In this document: one piece after another, positions 47,521 through 60,190 of the stretch
Layout: each line of letters starts with the position of its first letter
Position numbering within the stretch: position 1 is the stretch's first letter
Assembly (NCBI RefSeq): GCF_027409185.1
Contig: NC_084462.1
Span: 83,004,179 to 83,068,178, forward strand
Reading direction: 5' to 3'
DNA: 64,000 nt
DNA from: Cynocephalus volans
Taxonomy: Eukaryota; Chordata; Mammalia; Dermoptera; Cynocephalidae
Notes under the pieces: generated by a model
The model's input: the letters and a program-made list of their open reading frames with translations, nothing else
Told to the model about the DNA's origin: nothing
Databases searched by the model: none
Made by a program: the position numbers and the translations under genes

Positions 47521-49829
47521 GTGAATGGACTAACCCAACCTGAATCTTAAAACTGTAGATTAGATTGGGAGCAGAAGCCTTCAGGCTACTTTCCTCAGCT
47601 GTCACAGCCATCCTGTATTCATTTTTAAAGTGATGATTTTCATTTTATCCATTTTAAAGTTCATCTTCTCACACTTGTTTTTAAATCAAATATCTGAGGT
47701 TTTACACAGCTTCACTCCTTGGTTTCTTAGAATTAAAGTGACTATATCTTTTTCAACAGTAGTAGCCATCTGCTTAGTTTCTCATTTAAGCTACAGAGAT
47801 AATTTCCCAGAGAATATTAGCTTCCATCTCTTAAAAAGTTTACCTTTTCTTTTCCCTAGTAGCTTGGCAGACATTCCTAGAATGAAAAAAATTAATATTA
47901 TATTTATTAGAGCTCAGAAGTATGAATCTCTGTGACTATTTTCAATCAAGAATGAATACTTCTCTTTCTGAAAGGAAGAGTCTTATCCTTTCTAGTAGTT
48001 ATCCAGCTGTGGGTATTTCCTGGTTAAAATATAACTTTATACATTTAGTCCTCTTGTTATTTTCCTTTGTTTAGAAATATAAATTTGAAGCAATGGGATG
48101 AGCCCCTCCCTTTTTAGAGATGGGAGGAAAGTTGAAATAAATGCACAATGTTTTTTCTCACCTTTTATAGTCACCTAGTCTAGGGCCAAACATAAATCAC
48201 TTCTGAAAGTGCATTAGATATTTTAAATTTTAACTCTGAAAAGTAATTATAAAATCTTATTTTTATTTGATACAGCACAACCTCTGATTCCTATTATTCC
48301 TTGTCTGCTTTAAATTTCTTCTTTTATGTAGTATATTAAAAATTAGTTTATATTTTAAAATTCTCATAGTAAATTTCAAATGAAACTTTAAAGCATGTAA
48401 AGATAAACTTGTCAAAGTAAATCATCTATTTTCACGAGTCTTCGATGATTAGTAAGTGGAGAACTTCAAAGAAATTGTAATCAGAGAATTTGATTTGGAG
48501 AGTGGTTTCTACCCCACTCCCATCTATTAGGTAAAAATCCCTATGAAGATGGAGAGTTGTTAAGGGCTGTAGAATCCATATACCCAAATTTTCAAGTATT
48601 GTGAATCTGTTGTCAAAGTACAAAGTACAGTTTGTGTCTTATAATCAGATTTCCCAGTTAGGCTGTGGACTGAGCGAATCACAAGCTTGGGACCTTGAAT
48701 GTTCGCTTTAAGCAAAGCCACCCAGTTTCCATAGCACCGTGATTTTATAGCACAGATAGGATTAAACTATTTGTTTTCCTAATGCCATTTTCCTCTTGAC
48801 GTATTAAAAAAATTGAATCAATAAATCTTGAACTTCTAGAAAAATGTTTGAGCAGGTCATAGTATAGAGCAAGTCAATAGACAAGTAGGAAAGTAGAAGC
48901 TACACAAATGCAATTTTATTTAATAAGATCGGCTTACCTTAGAAAACAGTTAAGTTAAATTTACAGTGGTTTCATAATCCTTTTTTCTGTTTATAATATC
49001 TAGTATGTAGTATAAATCCACATAGTATGGATTTGAGGAGAAAGGATGTTTATTTAAAATAATAGTTTTTATAAAAGTCTGCAAGCAGGAAATATATGGT
49101 TTCTTATTTTAAACATACTATAAATGGTCTGTTCATATAATTTCTGCTTTTTTTAAAAGAGTTTCACTTGTACAAATATGCTCTGTGTCAAAATACTGAC
49201 TTTTCATACATCCCAATCAAGAAAACACTCAACCTGTTAATTTATAAATACTAGAATGGAAGTTTAAACTCTGCCTTAAACAAAGAAGTTTTTAGATAAT
49301 TTCACTTTTAGTGTCTCAGCTTCAGAGTTTTTAACTCTACTCTGGTCTTTCAGAGATCAAGAGATCTCTGAAGTATCTCTTGATCTCTTAGCTTAATTTA
49401 AATAATATGATTAACAGTGGCTTGAACTTTTTTATGGCTGTAAGTTTATCCAATTTCTTTTTTACTGCCTACTTCAATTCTTTTTTTTTTTAGAATTATA
49501 TGATCTATACAGAGGAATTATGACATTTACCCATAGAGAATGTGAATAGAGCTGTGTGAAAACAGTAGTTATTAGCATTAGTTAAGGTATTAATACAAAT
49601 GTAAGCATCTTGATCATGAATCTTTGATCTTCATCTTATTTTTGAAAAAGGTAACTTAAACTTATATGTACTTTTTTACTCACTCAGAAAACCGTTTCCT
49701 TCTATAACATTCAATCAGTCATTGAGATCTGTTTCTATTTCAGATTAGTTTACCATAGTCTTTGTTATTACACAAAATAAAAATTATCTTGGCTATATAT
49801 ACAAAATGCAAAATAATAAATACAAGTTT
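47521..49829. other. NEDD4: AT-rich intron, nothing recognised
   Basis: A 16-bp direct and inverted cluster of AGAGATC/GATCTCT words near 49352-49388 can fold locally (AGAGATCAAGAGATCTCT); no repeat family seen. Confidence 0.45.
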
Positions 49830-50225
49830 ATTGATTAAGGCATTGTTCGTAATGGCAAAAGTTTAGAAACAATCTAAATGTCTGTCAGTAGGGAACTAAT
49901 TAAATAAATTTTGTTATTCTGTGCAATGGTATACCACACAATCATTAAAAAGGTAAAGCATCTCTATATGTATTGATATTAGACAAGATCTTAGAGATGA
50001 TGTTAAAGGGAAGAAGGCAAGATGCATAACAGTATGTCAGAGAAAACTGAAGGGATACTCAGATATAAGAGAATAACAGCTATTGCCTCTTGGAAGGACA
50101 GAGGGTGGAATTGGATAGCTGGAGTTGAATATCTGGATAGTTGGATAGCTAGGAATCCTTTTGTTTCCTTTTTAATTTTGTACCCTGTGTATGTGTTACT
50201 TATGTTTTTAAATTACTTTTAAAAA
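49830..50225 (+). mobile_element. L1M 3' fragment
   Basis: GAAACAATCTAAATGTCTGT, CCACACAATCATTAAAAAGG, ATGATGTTAAAGGGAAGAAG and TTGCCTCTTGGAAGGACAGA are in L1M 3' order. Confidence 0.7.
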
Positions 50226-50294
50226 TCATCTGGACTGGAAAAGTGCCCATAGCTGAGTCTGAAAATTGAAAAATACCACACACTGTACTATGCA

Positions 50295-50376
50295 ATTGGT
50301 CTTCAAAAAGTTCATGGAAAGATTTGTATTATCTTTTAATTCCATTTTTCCACAAACTTTTAAAAGTACCCTTGTA
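50295..50376 (+). mobile_element. Palindromic mariner-like MITE, copy 6
   Basis: The left end is TGGTCTTCAAAAAGTTCATG rather than GGGTACTTC; the right end is AAAGTACCCTTGTA. The core is TATTATCTTTTAATTCC. Confidence 0.8.
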
Positions 50377-51639
50377 TTTAACATTCATGTATAAAATTCA
50401 TTTTTACTGATTGAAAGCTATTATTGAAATAAAGTTTGATATTACAGACGAAAAGTTTGGCTATATTATTGGGCTCTGGTTGTGAGCCCAGAAATGATTC
50501 CTCCTTTAATATTTTGCTTTATATAGTAGATTTATAAACCCCAGGCAATTATTTGTAACTCACGTTTAATGGAAGCTCCTTTTATAGCAAAATGTTTTTC
50601 AAAGCTGTGACACTGTAACTTAACTGCGTTTAAAATTCTGATTTTTTATTACATTGGATTCTCTTAAAGCAGAATATTTAGCCACTGTTTATTCTTATCA
50701 GAGTTAATAAGAATTTGTCCTACTAAAATTAGAGCATATATAGTTCTAATTAAAGTTTTTACAAAAACAGCGATTTGGATTTTTCTCTTACGTTCTAAAA
50801 ATTGTTTTAAGAAACTGAAATTCATATTATTAAAATATTAGAAAAAATATATTTACTGACTAAACTGTGCCTACTACAGATGGTCCTGTTTGAAATCACC
50901 TAGTATTCTAAATTCTTTCTCAGATTTTCAGGCATTCTTAGATTACTTATATTTTACCAAATGCAAATTTTGCTTTATGAAGTAAGCTGCATGCAGTTCA
51001 AATATAGAAAATAACTCTTGCAAAGAAATGCTTGATATTCAGAATTTGGAATAATTGGTTGGCTAGGGAAACATTAATGAACATCACAGACTGACTTGCC
51101 TTCATAGGAATGGATTTAAAACTATTACTTTTTCTTTGTAAATGGAAAAAGAACCTCTAATTGTCCTATATTTATAGCAACCACATGTCCCAGACTTTCC
51201 AGGATAGTTCCCAGTTTCAATATTCTCCATTTCCTTCACATACATATTGATTTTTAGTTTGGAAAATGTGTTCAGTCTTCTAATATTGAAAATATAATTC
51301 GTTGGGATCACTTCATTCTACACAGAAGTTAAGAAATTCATTTCAGATCATTTGAATTAAAGAAGGCTGACAACATGTTGCAAGCAATATTTAAAATGTA
51401 TTTCTACTTACCAGAGGTACTTGAGATAGTGAAATTCTCACTATGTGGGATTTTTTGTTCTATACTGTACTTTTGTCACAAAGACAACCAATGAATGAGG
51501 AATATAGAACACTAAAGATGGTGATTTCTTAGGTAGTTGGGATGGGATAAGTTTTCTTTCTGTCCCTCAGTGACTAGGCACTGCCTCTACAGTGGAGACT
51601 GAAGTCATAGGGAAGATTTATAAGTTAAGAGATTTTAAG
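50377..51639. other. NEDD4: Intron without recognised features
   Basis: AT-rich, unique-looking. Confidence 0.5.
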
Positions 51640-52427
51640 AAATAAGGAGCACAGTAAATCACATGAAAAATGTTCAGCGTCATTGGCCATCAGGGAAATG
51701 CAAACAAAACCACAAAGACCTACAACTTCACATGCACTAGGATGGATATTATCAAAAAGACAGGAAAGTGTTGTTAAGGGTGAGTAGAAATTGAAACCCT
51801 CATACAGTGCTGGTAAAATGTAAAATGGTGTAGCCACTTTGGAAAAGTCTGGCAGATCTTCAAAAGGTTAAACAGAATTACCATGTGACCCATCAATTCC
51901 ATTCCTAAATATATTCCCAAAAGAAATGGAAAATGTATGTTGGTACAAAAACCTGTACTCAGATGTTCAGACATTATTTATAATAGCGAAGAAGTGGAAA
52001 CAATTCAAATCTCAATCAACTGATAAACAGATAAATAAAATATGGTTTATCCATATAATATTCAACAATAAGAAAAGGAATGAAGTACTAATATTTTCTA
52101 CAATGTGGATGAACCTTAAAAACATGGTAAATAAAAGAGGTCAGTCATAAAAAACTACATATTTTATAATTCCATTTATATTAAATGTCTAGAATAGGCA
52201 AATCCATAAAGACAGAAAATGATTAGTGGTTACCAGGACTGAGGGTTTGGGTGGGGGGTGGGGAGTGACTGCTAATAGGTATGAGTTTTCTTCTTGGGGT
52301 GATGAAAATGTTCTAAAATTGATTGTGGTCATTGATGATTACAGAACTCTGTAAAAATACTAAAAAAAATGAATTGTGTCCTTCAAGTGGGTGAATTGTA
52401 CAGTATGTGAATTGTATCTCGATAAAG
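51640..52427 (+). mobile_element. L1M ORF2 end and 3' end
   Basis: GTCATTGGCCATCAGGGAAA (51679), TACAGTGCTGGTAAAATGTA and ATGTGGATGAACCTTAAAAA (52102) mark the L1M 3' part; it ends at GATAAAGCTGTTA. Confidence 0.85.
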
Positions 52428-52502
52428 CTGTTACAAAAAGTTTGTGTAAAAATTGAAAAGATAATCCAAACACTTCCATGAATTTTTTGAAGACCCCTGT
52501 TG
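52428..52502 (-). mobile_element. Palindromic mariner-like MITE, copy 7
   Basis: AAAAAGTTTGTGTAAAAATT and CCATGAATTTTTTGAAGACC are its arms; orientation as copy 4. It abuts the L1M 3' end. Confidence 0.65.
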
Positions 52503-52583
52503 TGCATGTGTGTGTGTTTTGGTTTTTTTTAAGGAGAATCTTTTACACATTGGGTGAGACATTCTGTCATATACTCTCTATAG

Positions 52584-52801
52584 CAGTGGTTCTAACCAGG
52601 GACAGTTTTGCCACCCAGGGACGTTTGGCAATGCCAGAAGGCATTTTTAGTTGTCACAACTGGAAGAAGGGTACTACTGACATCCAGTGGGTAGAGGCCA
52701 GGGATGTTTCTAACCATCCTTCAATGCACAAGATAGTCCCCACAACAACAACAAAAATATCTAGCTCAAATTGTCAATAGTGCCAAAGCTGAGAAACCCT
52801 G
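52584..52801 (+). mobile_element. MER20 hAT transposon, full length
   Basis: It starts CAGTGGTTCTAACCAGGGAC and ends GCTGAGAAACCCTG. An 8-bp target duplication, CTCTATAG against CTCTATAC (7 of 8), flanks it, as expected for hAT. Confidence 0.95.
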
Positions 52802-53086
52802 CTCTATACCTGTGTCACTCTGGTGATAATTGATCACAGTCATGTTTTTTAAAGTACTGCAAGGTCACAAATCATCAAACAGATAGATATTCAGTGTATT
52901 CAGTTTACTAAGGGCAAGGCTATTAAGTAAGGCTGAACCAAAGAAATGTTTTATTTTTTTATCTCGTTAAGACTAAACCTACACTAATTAGATAATTTGG
53001 TTAACCAAAATATTTGATTTCTCAGATTCCTGGTTGAGATTTTACTGTTGTTTTGTTGGATTTTACTTATTTACCTATAGCTTCTT

Positions 53087-53237
53087 TTTTTTTTTTTTTT
53101 TTTTTGTCTTTTTTGTGACCGGTACTCCTCAGCCAGTGAGTGCACCGGCCATTCCTATATAGGATCCCGAACCCGCGGCGGGAGCGTTGCTGCGCTCCCA
53201 GCGCTGCACTCTCCCGAGTGCGCCATGGGCTCGGCCC
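53087..53237 (-). mobile_element. CYN-type tRNA-derived SINE, GC-rich subtype
   Basis: Long poly-T, then antisense GGATCCCGAACCCGCGGCG and CACTCTCCCGAGTGCGCC. Perfect 15-bp duplication TACCTATAGCTTCTT at 53072-53086 and 53238-53252. Same subtype as 40031. Confidence 0.95.
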
Positions 53238-53534
53238 TACCTATAGCTTCTTAAAGATCAGTTTTATGGAGTGTGTTATCTATTTGTGATAAAAATAGGA
53301 GTAAAGAAACATACCATAACACAGCCTTGCCAGTATCATTAAAAGCTAACTTGTCCATCTCAAAAATTATTGTCAGCTCGTGTTCTGGAATAGGAATATG
53401 GCCCTAAACTAGGCTAATTTGCTAGGCCTCAGTCTCCATTAAACTCCTTTTCTTGTATATACCTGTTTGAAATGTCCACAGACTGGTCCAGGGGGAAGGG
53501 AGCAGAGGTTTTATTATATACCCCAGCATTTCAA

Positions 53535-53665
53535 ATACATAGTAGCTAACATTTATTGAATGCTTACTATGTGCTGGGCTTTATGTAAAGCAGTTTATGT
53601 ATATTATCTCACTTAATTCTAACAAAACCCCATTGAGTAAACATGATTATTCCTATTCTTATAGG
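53535..53665 (-). mobile_element. MIR SINE, antisense
   Basis: TAGCTAACATTTATTGAATG, CTTACTATGTGCTGGGCTTT and TATTATCTCACTTAATTCTA are the antisense MIR 3' end. Confidence 0.85.
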
Positions 53666-53689
53666 AAACATCACTCTTGTAGCTATTCA

Positions 53690-55740
53690 TTTTCCTGCTC
53701 CAGTATGCCGTCCGTGGTTGTTCTCTAGGTCTTACATCACTGTTATTCTGAGAGTTCCCTCCCCCATCATTCCCATAATCCTCTTAGCTTCTCTTCTGTT
53801 TTGAAACCCCTGCATATTTCTTTCTCATGGTGTACTCCCTCATTTTGGTGAAGTATATCCTCTGTTACCTTTCTGAGAACACCAGTGTCTGAAAATGTCT
53901 TCATTCTGCCGTTGTAATTGAAAAACAGTTTCTCTGAGTATAGAATTCTATATAGGAAATATTTTTCTCTCATGATTTTGGAGGAATTACTCTCTTATCT
54001 TTTAGTTTTGTGTATGATTTGTTTGTATCTCTTAAGACTTTTAGAATTTCTTTATCTCTGATGCTCCGAAATGTCACAATGATGTGCCGTGCTGTGGTTC
54101 TCCCCACCCTGCCCCATGCATTTTGCCTAATATTTAATGGGCCCTTTCACTCTCAAAATTCATTTCCCTGAGATCAAGGAAGGTTTCCTATAATGCTTCT
54201 TTGATTATTTATTTCCTTTTCTCTTTTCTTTCTGGAATTCTTATTATTTAGATGTTGACTTTTAAATTTTATCCTGTAATTTCCTTCCTTTGGGGATTCT
54301 ATAGTCTATTCTTTTGTCTTTCAGTTCTACTTTCTGAGAAATTTCTTTAACTCTATCTTTCAACTGTCTTAAACTTTTTATATCAGTTATATTTTTAATT
54401 TCTAAGAGATATTTCTTATCCTTTAATTGCTTTTTTTGTAGCCATTCCTACTCTTCAGCTTGGCAGATATTTCATCTTCTCTTATCTCTGAAAATATTAA
54501 TTATAGTTTTTCTGAAGTATTTTTCTTGCAGTCTGACTTGATTCTTATTCATCTGACTTCCTTCTATTTGTTGGTTTAGGTCTTTGCTTTTCATGTTATA
54601 AACTTTACTTAAATACTTACTAGTACTTAAATGTCCATAATGTATAAGATATCAATATTTATTGGAAGCTTTTTGTTCATGGGCAGTTATAAGTTAGTGT
54701 ACTTCACTTTGGAGTGATCAGAGAGAATTAGTCATTTCATTGGAAGGCTTCCAGGTTTCAGTATCTATAGGTCTTTGCCATTGGGTTGCTTAGTTGTTCC
54801 ATAGATGACTTTCCTCGCAAGTGTACATTTGCCTCCCAGTATTCTAGGAGCCAAGTGGGAAAAAAGAGCTCGGGTGGGGATGGGGGTACTTACTGTTTAG
54901 TATTATGGACTTTCACTTATTCCCTCACTTCTCTCCCTGCTGTCATCTACTCTTCCAGTCTCCCTGCTTTGTTTATTCTACAATTCATGTAAATAGAGTC
55001 AGACAGCATATACTCTTTTGTCTCTGCCTTTTTTCATTAAACTTTGCCTTTCAGATTCATCCGTATTATTTTGTGTATGTTTTGTTTTTATTGCTGAGTA
55101 ATTCTTTTAAATGCATATAACACAGTTTCATCTGCTAAAGGATATTTGGGTTGTTTCCAGTTTAGACTATTATGGATAAAATTCTGTGAATATTCTTGAA
55201 CAAGTATTTTAGAGGATATTTGTTTTCACTTCTCTTGGGAAAATAGCAAGGAGTAGAATTTCTTGTTCATGGAGTCATATGCATATGCTTAACTTTATAG
55301 GAGGGCTCAGATTACTCCACATCCTCATCAGTACTCGTTATTGTCAGACATTTTAATTTTAGCTACTCTAGAAGGGTTGAAGTGGTACTGCATTTTGATT
55401 TTAATTTGCATTTCCCTGATGACTAATAGTGATAAGCATCTTTTCATGTGCTGTTTATTTATCTTCTTGTTTGAAATATATGTTCAAGTCATATACCCAT
55501 TGTAAATAGGTTGTTTTTCTGTTTATTATTGATTTGTGGAATTTTTTATTAAGTGACCCCTTTATTAGTACAAAATGTCCCTCTATATTTGTGGCAATAC
55601 TCCTATCATGAAGTCTAATTTGTTTAATATTATTCTAGCCACTCCAGGTTTCTTACACTTACTGTATACCTGGTATATCTTTTTCCATAACGTTTTTAAA
55701 AATTTATCTGTGTATATGTATTTAAAGTTCATCTCTTGAG
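53690..55740 (-). mobile_element. L1/HAL1 block, antisense
   Basis: Antisense ORF1-like sequence at 53690-54620 (TTTATCTCTGATGCTCCGAA, TACTTTCTGAGAAATTTCTT) is followed by antisense L1 3' and ORF2 sequence at 54950-55740 (GGGTTGTTTCCAGTTTAGAC, TTTGCATTTCCCTGATGACT). At least two old L1 insertions are probably involved. L1 in the same orientation resumes after 57290. Confidence 0.6.
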
Positions 55741-55744
55741 CTTA

Positions 55745-57285
55745 GAGGTAATGAGCACCTTGCACCCAGATCTTGGTATCTAAGTACCATTCTCCAGTTA
55801 AGTTTATCGGGGTTCTTTGAGAAATGGCTGGTTGCAGGGCAGGGATAGGGAAAGTCAAAGCAAACATGGAACACCTTGTGGTGCCAGAAAGGAAGTGCTC
55901 AAAAAATAATGGAGACATATCAGAAGTATACAAGGACTAACTTGAAGTGACTCCCAATGACTGGCTCTGGGACAGTTTGAATAATAAAATAAGTGACAGT
56001 AATGGATTATATCTCCTAAGATAAAATAAATTTGCATAAGTCCATGCTGATGTAAATAAGTATTTGAATATATAAATGGGAGGAAGGGGTAAGTTTTTTA
56101 TTTCAGCAGAATTCTAATTAATTAATGTAGAAGGAGTTATGGAAATGATAGAAATAGCAAATATCACAGTAATAATTGTTGCAGGCAAGAATCATCAGTA
56201 GATGATACAGTTTATGAGCAATAATTTGATGAAAAATGGGATATTTACACAGCCTTGAAGTATTTTCTCACAAGACACTATTAATTATGGGGGGGGATAT
56301 TAACTTCAAAGTAGAGAAAACTGGCAGACAGCATCTTAAGCAAATGATCAAAGTTAATATTATCAGTATTGGGACAAATTGGCATCATTTGCCTTCTGAT
56401 ATGATGCACTGAGAAGGGCGCAAAATCACTTTTATGGTATTATTACAAAAAATACATAATCTAAATTCAGCTATGAAGAAATATTAGACAAACCCAGATT
56501 GGGGGATGTTCTATAGCTAACCAGCATTCTTTAAAAATGCCAATATTATGAAAGACAAAGCAAGACTCAGGTAATTTCAGATTAAAAGAAACTAAAGAGA
56601 GGACAACTAAATGCAATGTGTGATTCCGGGCAAAAATTAGTGGACAATTGGTGAAATTTGAGTAAGGTCTGTAGACTAGCATCCCTGGTTTTGATCATTA
56701 TACCATGGTTATTTAAGATGTTGAAATTTGGGGGAGCTGGATGAAAATTAGAGGAGAACCCTTAGCACTGTTTTTGTAGTTTTCTATGAATCTGAAATTA
56801 TTTCAAAGTGAAAAGGAAAAAATGGAAAAAAAAGACTTAATAAAAAAAGTGAAATAAATAAGCCAGCAACAGAAAGAGAAATATTACATGTTCTCACTCA
56901 TAGGTGGTAGTTAAAAATAGATAGATAATTAAAAATAAGTTGAACTTTTAGAAGGAGAGAGTAGAACTCTGGTTACTAGAGATAGAAAAGGGGAGAGGGG
57001 ACAGGGAGAGTTTGGACACAAAATTACAGCAAGATAAGAAAAATAAGTTCTGTTGGTGTACAGTTGAGCTAGGCATCTATAATTAACAATAATTTACGTC
57101 ATGTTATCAATTGGCTAGAAGAGAGATCAAATGTTCACATAACAAAGAAATGATTAAGTTTTGCAGTGATGAATATGTTAATGCCCTGATTCAATCATCA
57201 CACATGGTATATACATGTATTGACATATGACTCTGTACCCCATAAATATGTATAATTAATACATTTCAATTAAAAAAATTTTTTC
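55745..57285 (+). mobile_element. Two L1 3' ends inserted in opposite orientation
   Basis: 55745-56830 is an L1M 3' region (TTCTAATTAATTAATGTAGA, AGACAAACCCAGATTGGGGG, GAAATTATTTCAAAGTGAAA). 56850-57285 is a younger L1 3' end (ACATGTTCTCACTCATAGGT, CCCATAAATATGTATAATTA). Antisense L1 lies on both sides. Confidence 0.7.
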
Positions 57286-57289
57286 AAAC

Positions 57290-58041
57290 AAAATTTTAAT
57301 ATAATAATGTATGTGTCTTTTGTAGGCAACACATAGTTAGGTCTTGCATTTTTATTCAGTCTGGAAATCTCTGTCTTTAACTGGAATATTTAGTTTGTCA
57401 TAATTTATATGGTTGGGTTTAGTTCTCAAAATGTGCTGTTTATTTGTCCCATCTGTTTTTTGTTTCTTTTTTGTTCTCTTCCAGCCTTATTTTGCATTAA
57501 TCAAATATTTATGATATTCCATTGTAATTATTCTCTTGGCTTTTTAGCTCTGCAGTCAATTAAGGATCTCAATCATACCACTTCATATAAAATGTAAGAG
57601 TATTACAACAGTATAGATCCATTTACTCCACCTGTTTTTTGTGCAGTATTGTCATTTGTATTAAATCTACATATGTTTTGAACCCATTATGTAGTGATAT
57701 AGTGATATATTTTTTCTGTAAATAACAATTTCTCCTTTAAGAGATTAATAATTTTTTTTTTAAATTTACTCACATATTTACCATTTTTGTTGTTCTTCAT
57801 TCCTCTCTTTAGATATGAATTTCCATCTGGTGCCATTTATCCTCAGCCTGAAAAACCTCCTTTAGCATATCTTGTAGAGCCTATCTGCTGATGACAAATT
57901 ATCTCAGCTTCATTTATCCAAGAGCCTCTTTATTTTCCTCTCATTTTTGATGGATATTTTTTGCTAGATATGGAATTCTAGGTACTTTTTTTTTCTTTCA
58001 GCACTTCATAGATGTCATTTTATTGTCTTCTGGCTTTTACC

Positions 58042-58074
<33 letters not shown>

Positions 58075-58900
58075 TGACCAGTAAGGGGATCGCAACCTTC
58101 CGCACGGTGTGGTCTACACCACGACCACACCATGCTCAGCCAGTGAGCACACCGGCCATCCCTACATAGGATCCGAACCCGTGGCCTCGGTGCCACCAGC
58201 GCCGCACTCTCCTGAGTGAGCCATGGGGCTGGCCCTAGCTTTCACTGTTTTTGATGAGAAGTCAGCCATCAGTTGTATTGTTGTTCCCCTGCATGTAATG
58301 CATTGTTTGTATCTAGTGCTTTCAAGATTTTCTTTATCTTTTGTTTTCAGCATTTAATAAGGATATGCCTACCTGTGTTTTCTTTCTATCTCTCCTGCTT
58401 CAGTTCACTAAGTTTATTGAAATATCTAAGCTTGTATTTTTCCAGATGTAGAAAAATTTCAGCAGCGTTTTTAAAAAAAGCTTTTTTTTTTCTGCCCTAC
58501 TCCATTCCCCCTCTCTTTCTGGGACTCCAGTTACACATATATTAGACTGCTCTTGAAACTTTTCCACAAGTCCTCTTTATTTTTCATATTGGGTAAATTC
58601 TATGGATATATATTCGAGTTATTGGAACTTTTCACTTATGCAGTTCAGAGATAAACTAGGGATTTAGGTAGAGCTTATATAGATTTGGAAGTGCTCTTGT
58701 GGCTTTTTCCTTTCTGGGATTTACCCCCTAACTTTCTAGTTATGCTGTTAACCCCAAACTAAGTCTTCTGACTCCTCAAACCAGTAATATTGCAGATTTC
58801 TGCCGAAGTTGTAAGCACTCCATACAATTGGGACTGTGTAGTGCTACCAGGTGAAAAGCCATATAAATATGAATCCTACCTACTGTAGTTTCTTCTTTCA
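57290..58900 (-). mobile_element. L1 block, antisense, interrupted by a CYN SINE
   Basis: TAGTTAGGTCTTGCATTTTT (57335), GATATGGAATTCTAGGTACT (57966), TTTCAAGATTTTCTTTATCT (58320) and CTTTCTGGGACTCCAGTTAC (58514) are antisense LINE-1. The SINE splits TATTGTCTTCTGGC from the continuation. Confidence 0.6.
58050..58235 (-). mobile_element. CYN-type tRNA-derived SINE
   Basis: A T-run of about 25 precedes antisense tRNA-like halves with GGATCCGAACCC and GAGTGAGCCATGGGGCTGG. An 11-bp stretch ACCACGACCACACCATG looks like a local duplication. The flanks GCTTTTACCGTTTT and GCTTTCACTGTTTT are a diverged target duplication. Confidence 0.9.
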
Positions 58901-59192
58901 AAGATTGACTCCCCGTTAGTTTCTGCTTGTTTTTGGTCATTCCATTGTGCTTTCAAATAATTGTTTTTATATTTTGTCAGAGTGTGTAATTATTATCTGC
59001 AAAAGGATTAATCTAATACATGCTACTCTGCCATCAACAGAAGTTATACCACATTACTTTTTATTTTCCATTGATGCTGCATAGCATTAAAAAAAAAAGT
59101 CTACATTCTCTGTAATTGATGGCAATGTATCATCAAAATCTCATAAAAGAATTGAGCATATTACTAATCTAATTTTCTTCTTTCTTTTATAG
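58901..59192. other. NEDD4: Intron ahead of the shared exon
   Basis: No feature recognised besides the acceptor tract. Confidence 0.5.
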
Positions 59193-59243
59193 ACAAGAGA
59201 TGATTTCCTAGGTCAAGTGGATGTTCCTCTGTATCCATTACCG
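59193..59243 (+). CDS. NEDD4: NEDD4 exon shared by both isoforms (TRDDFLGQVDVPLYPLP)
   Basis: The 51-bp phase 0-0 exon encodes TRDDFLGQVDVPLYPLP, a C2 strand with the conserved DDFLG that contributes loop-3 Asp residues. It accepts splicing from either 23402 or 30756, since both end in phase 0. The acceptor is TTTCTTTTATAG. The donor is CCG|GTTGGT, poor at +3 to +5, with a second GT (GTATGG) four bases further on at 59248; using that one would shift the frame. Confidence 0.95.
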
Positions 59244-60190
59244 GTTGGTATGGGTGTCTATGATATTGCTTCATTTTGTTTTGAAATACAAGAAATCTAT
59301 TTTTGGACATACTGCATTTCAATCAAAAACAGGAAAAATGAAAGTTTAAAGTGGGCAGCTGAAAGAGGTATAAAAAGAAATTATGTAGAGAAAAGGGACT
59401 TGAAAGATTGGGGATTATTACTGTCTCAATAACAGCAGAATCTCTGAGAAGAAGGGCTGTCCAAATAAGAGAGATGAGAGCACAGGGCCAGTCATTGAAC
59501 CTCAGTCAACACGGGTGGATCAGAAGAGAAGGAAAGGACAGACAAGGGGAGACAGGAAAAGAACCAAGTAAAATAATGTCATGAGAACTTAAGAAAAGAG
59601 TTTCAAGACAGAGTGGGAAGTTAACAATGCAAAATTCCAGAGAAGTAAAGGATAATAAAAACAAAGGCCTGCTGAACTTAAAAAAGAGGAAATATATTTC
59701 TCTATTCTGTTAGTCTTTTGAGATATTTATTGGCTCTCTACCGTCTTTAGAAATCATAAGCTTTCAATAATATATTTAATCCACTCTTACTTTCCAGGCT
59801 GTTTACTTTTTTTTTTCTCTGCTAAAAGTGTCTCTGTGCTCTAACCAAGCCAACTGCTGACATTGTACATATTCCATATTCCTTTTAGGTGCCAACAAGC
59901 TAACCACTCTATACTATTTTCCACCTTTTCTCTTCTACCCTCCTTTTGGCTCTACAGTGCACCTGCTCAGCTAGTTTTAGACTGAGTTGTGATGCTGGCT
60001 GTAGTTCTCATTGTGCAGGAAAGCAAAAGCACTGTCAGGTTACCAATTGTAACCATGTAATAAACCAAAGCTACTTTTTTTCTCACGTCTAACTTCAGTT
60101 ATGCCTTAGAACATAGTTCATGAATATTCTTGAAAAGTACATATTTTTGGTGTTATAGATATGTCTTGAAAACTCACTGTTTTATTCTAG
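59244..60190. other. NEDD4: Short intron, nothing recognised
   Basis: 947 bp; a short open frame that reads through the 59243 donor is intron retention, not a separate gene. Confidence 0.6.
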
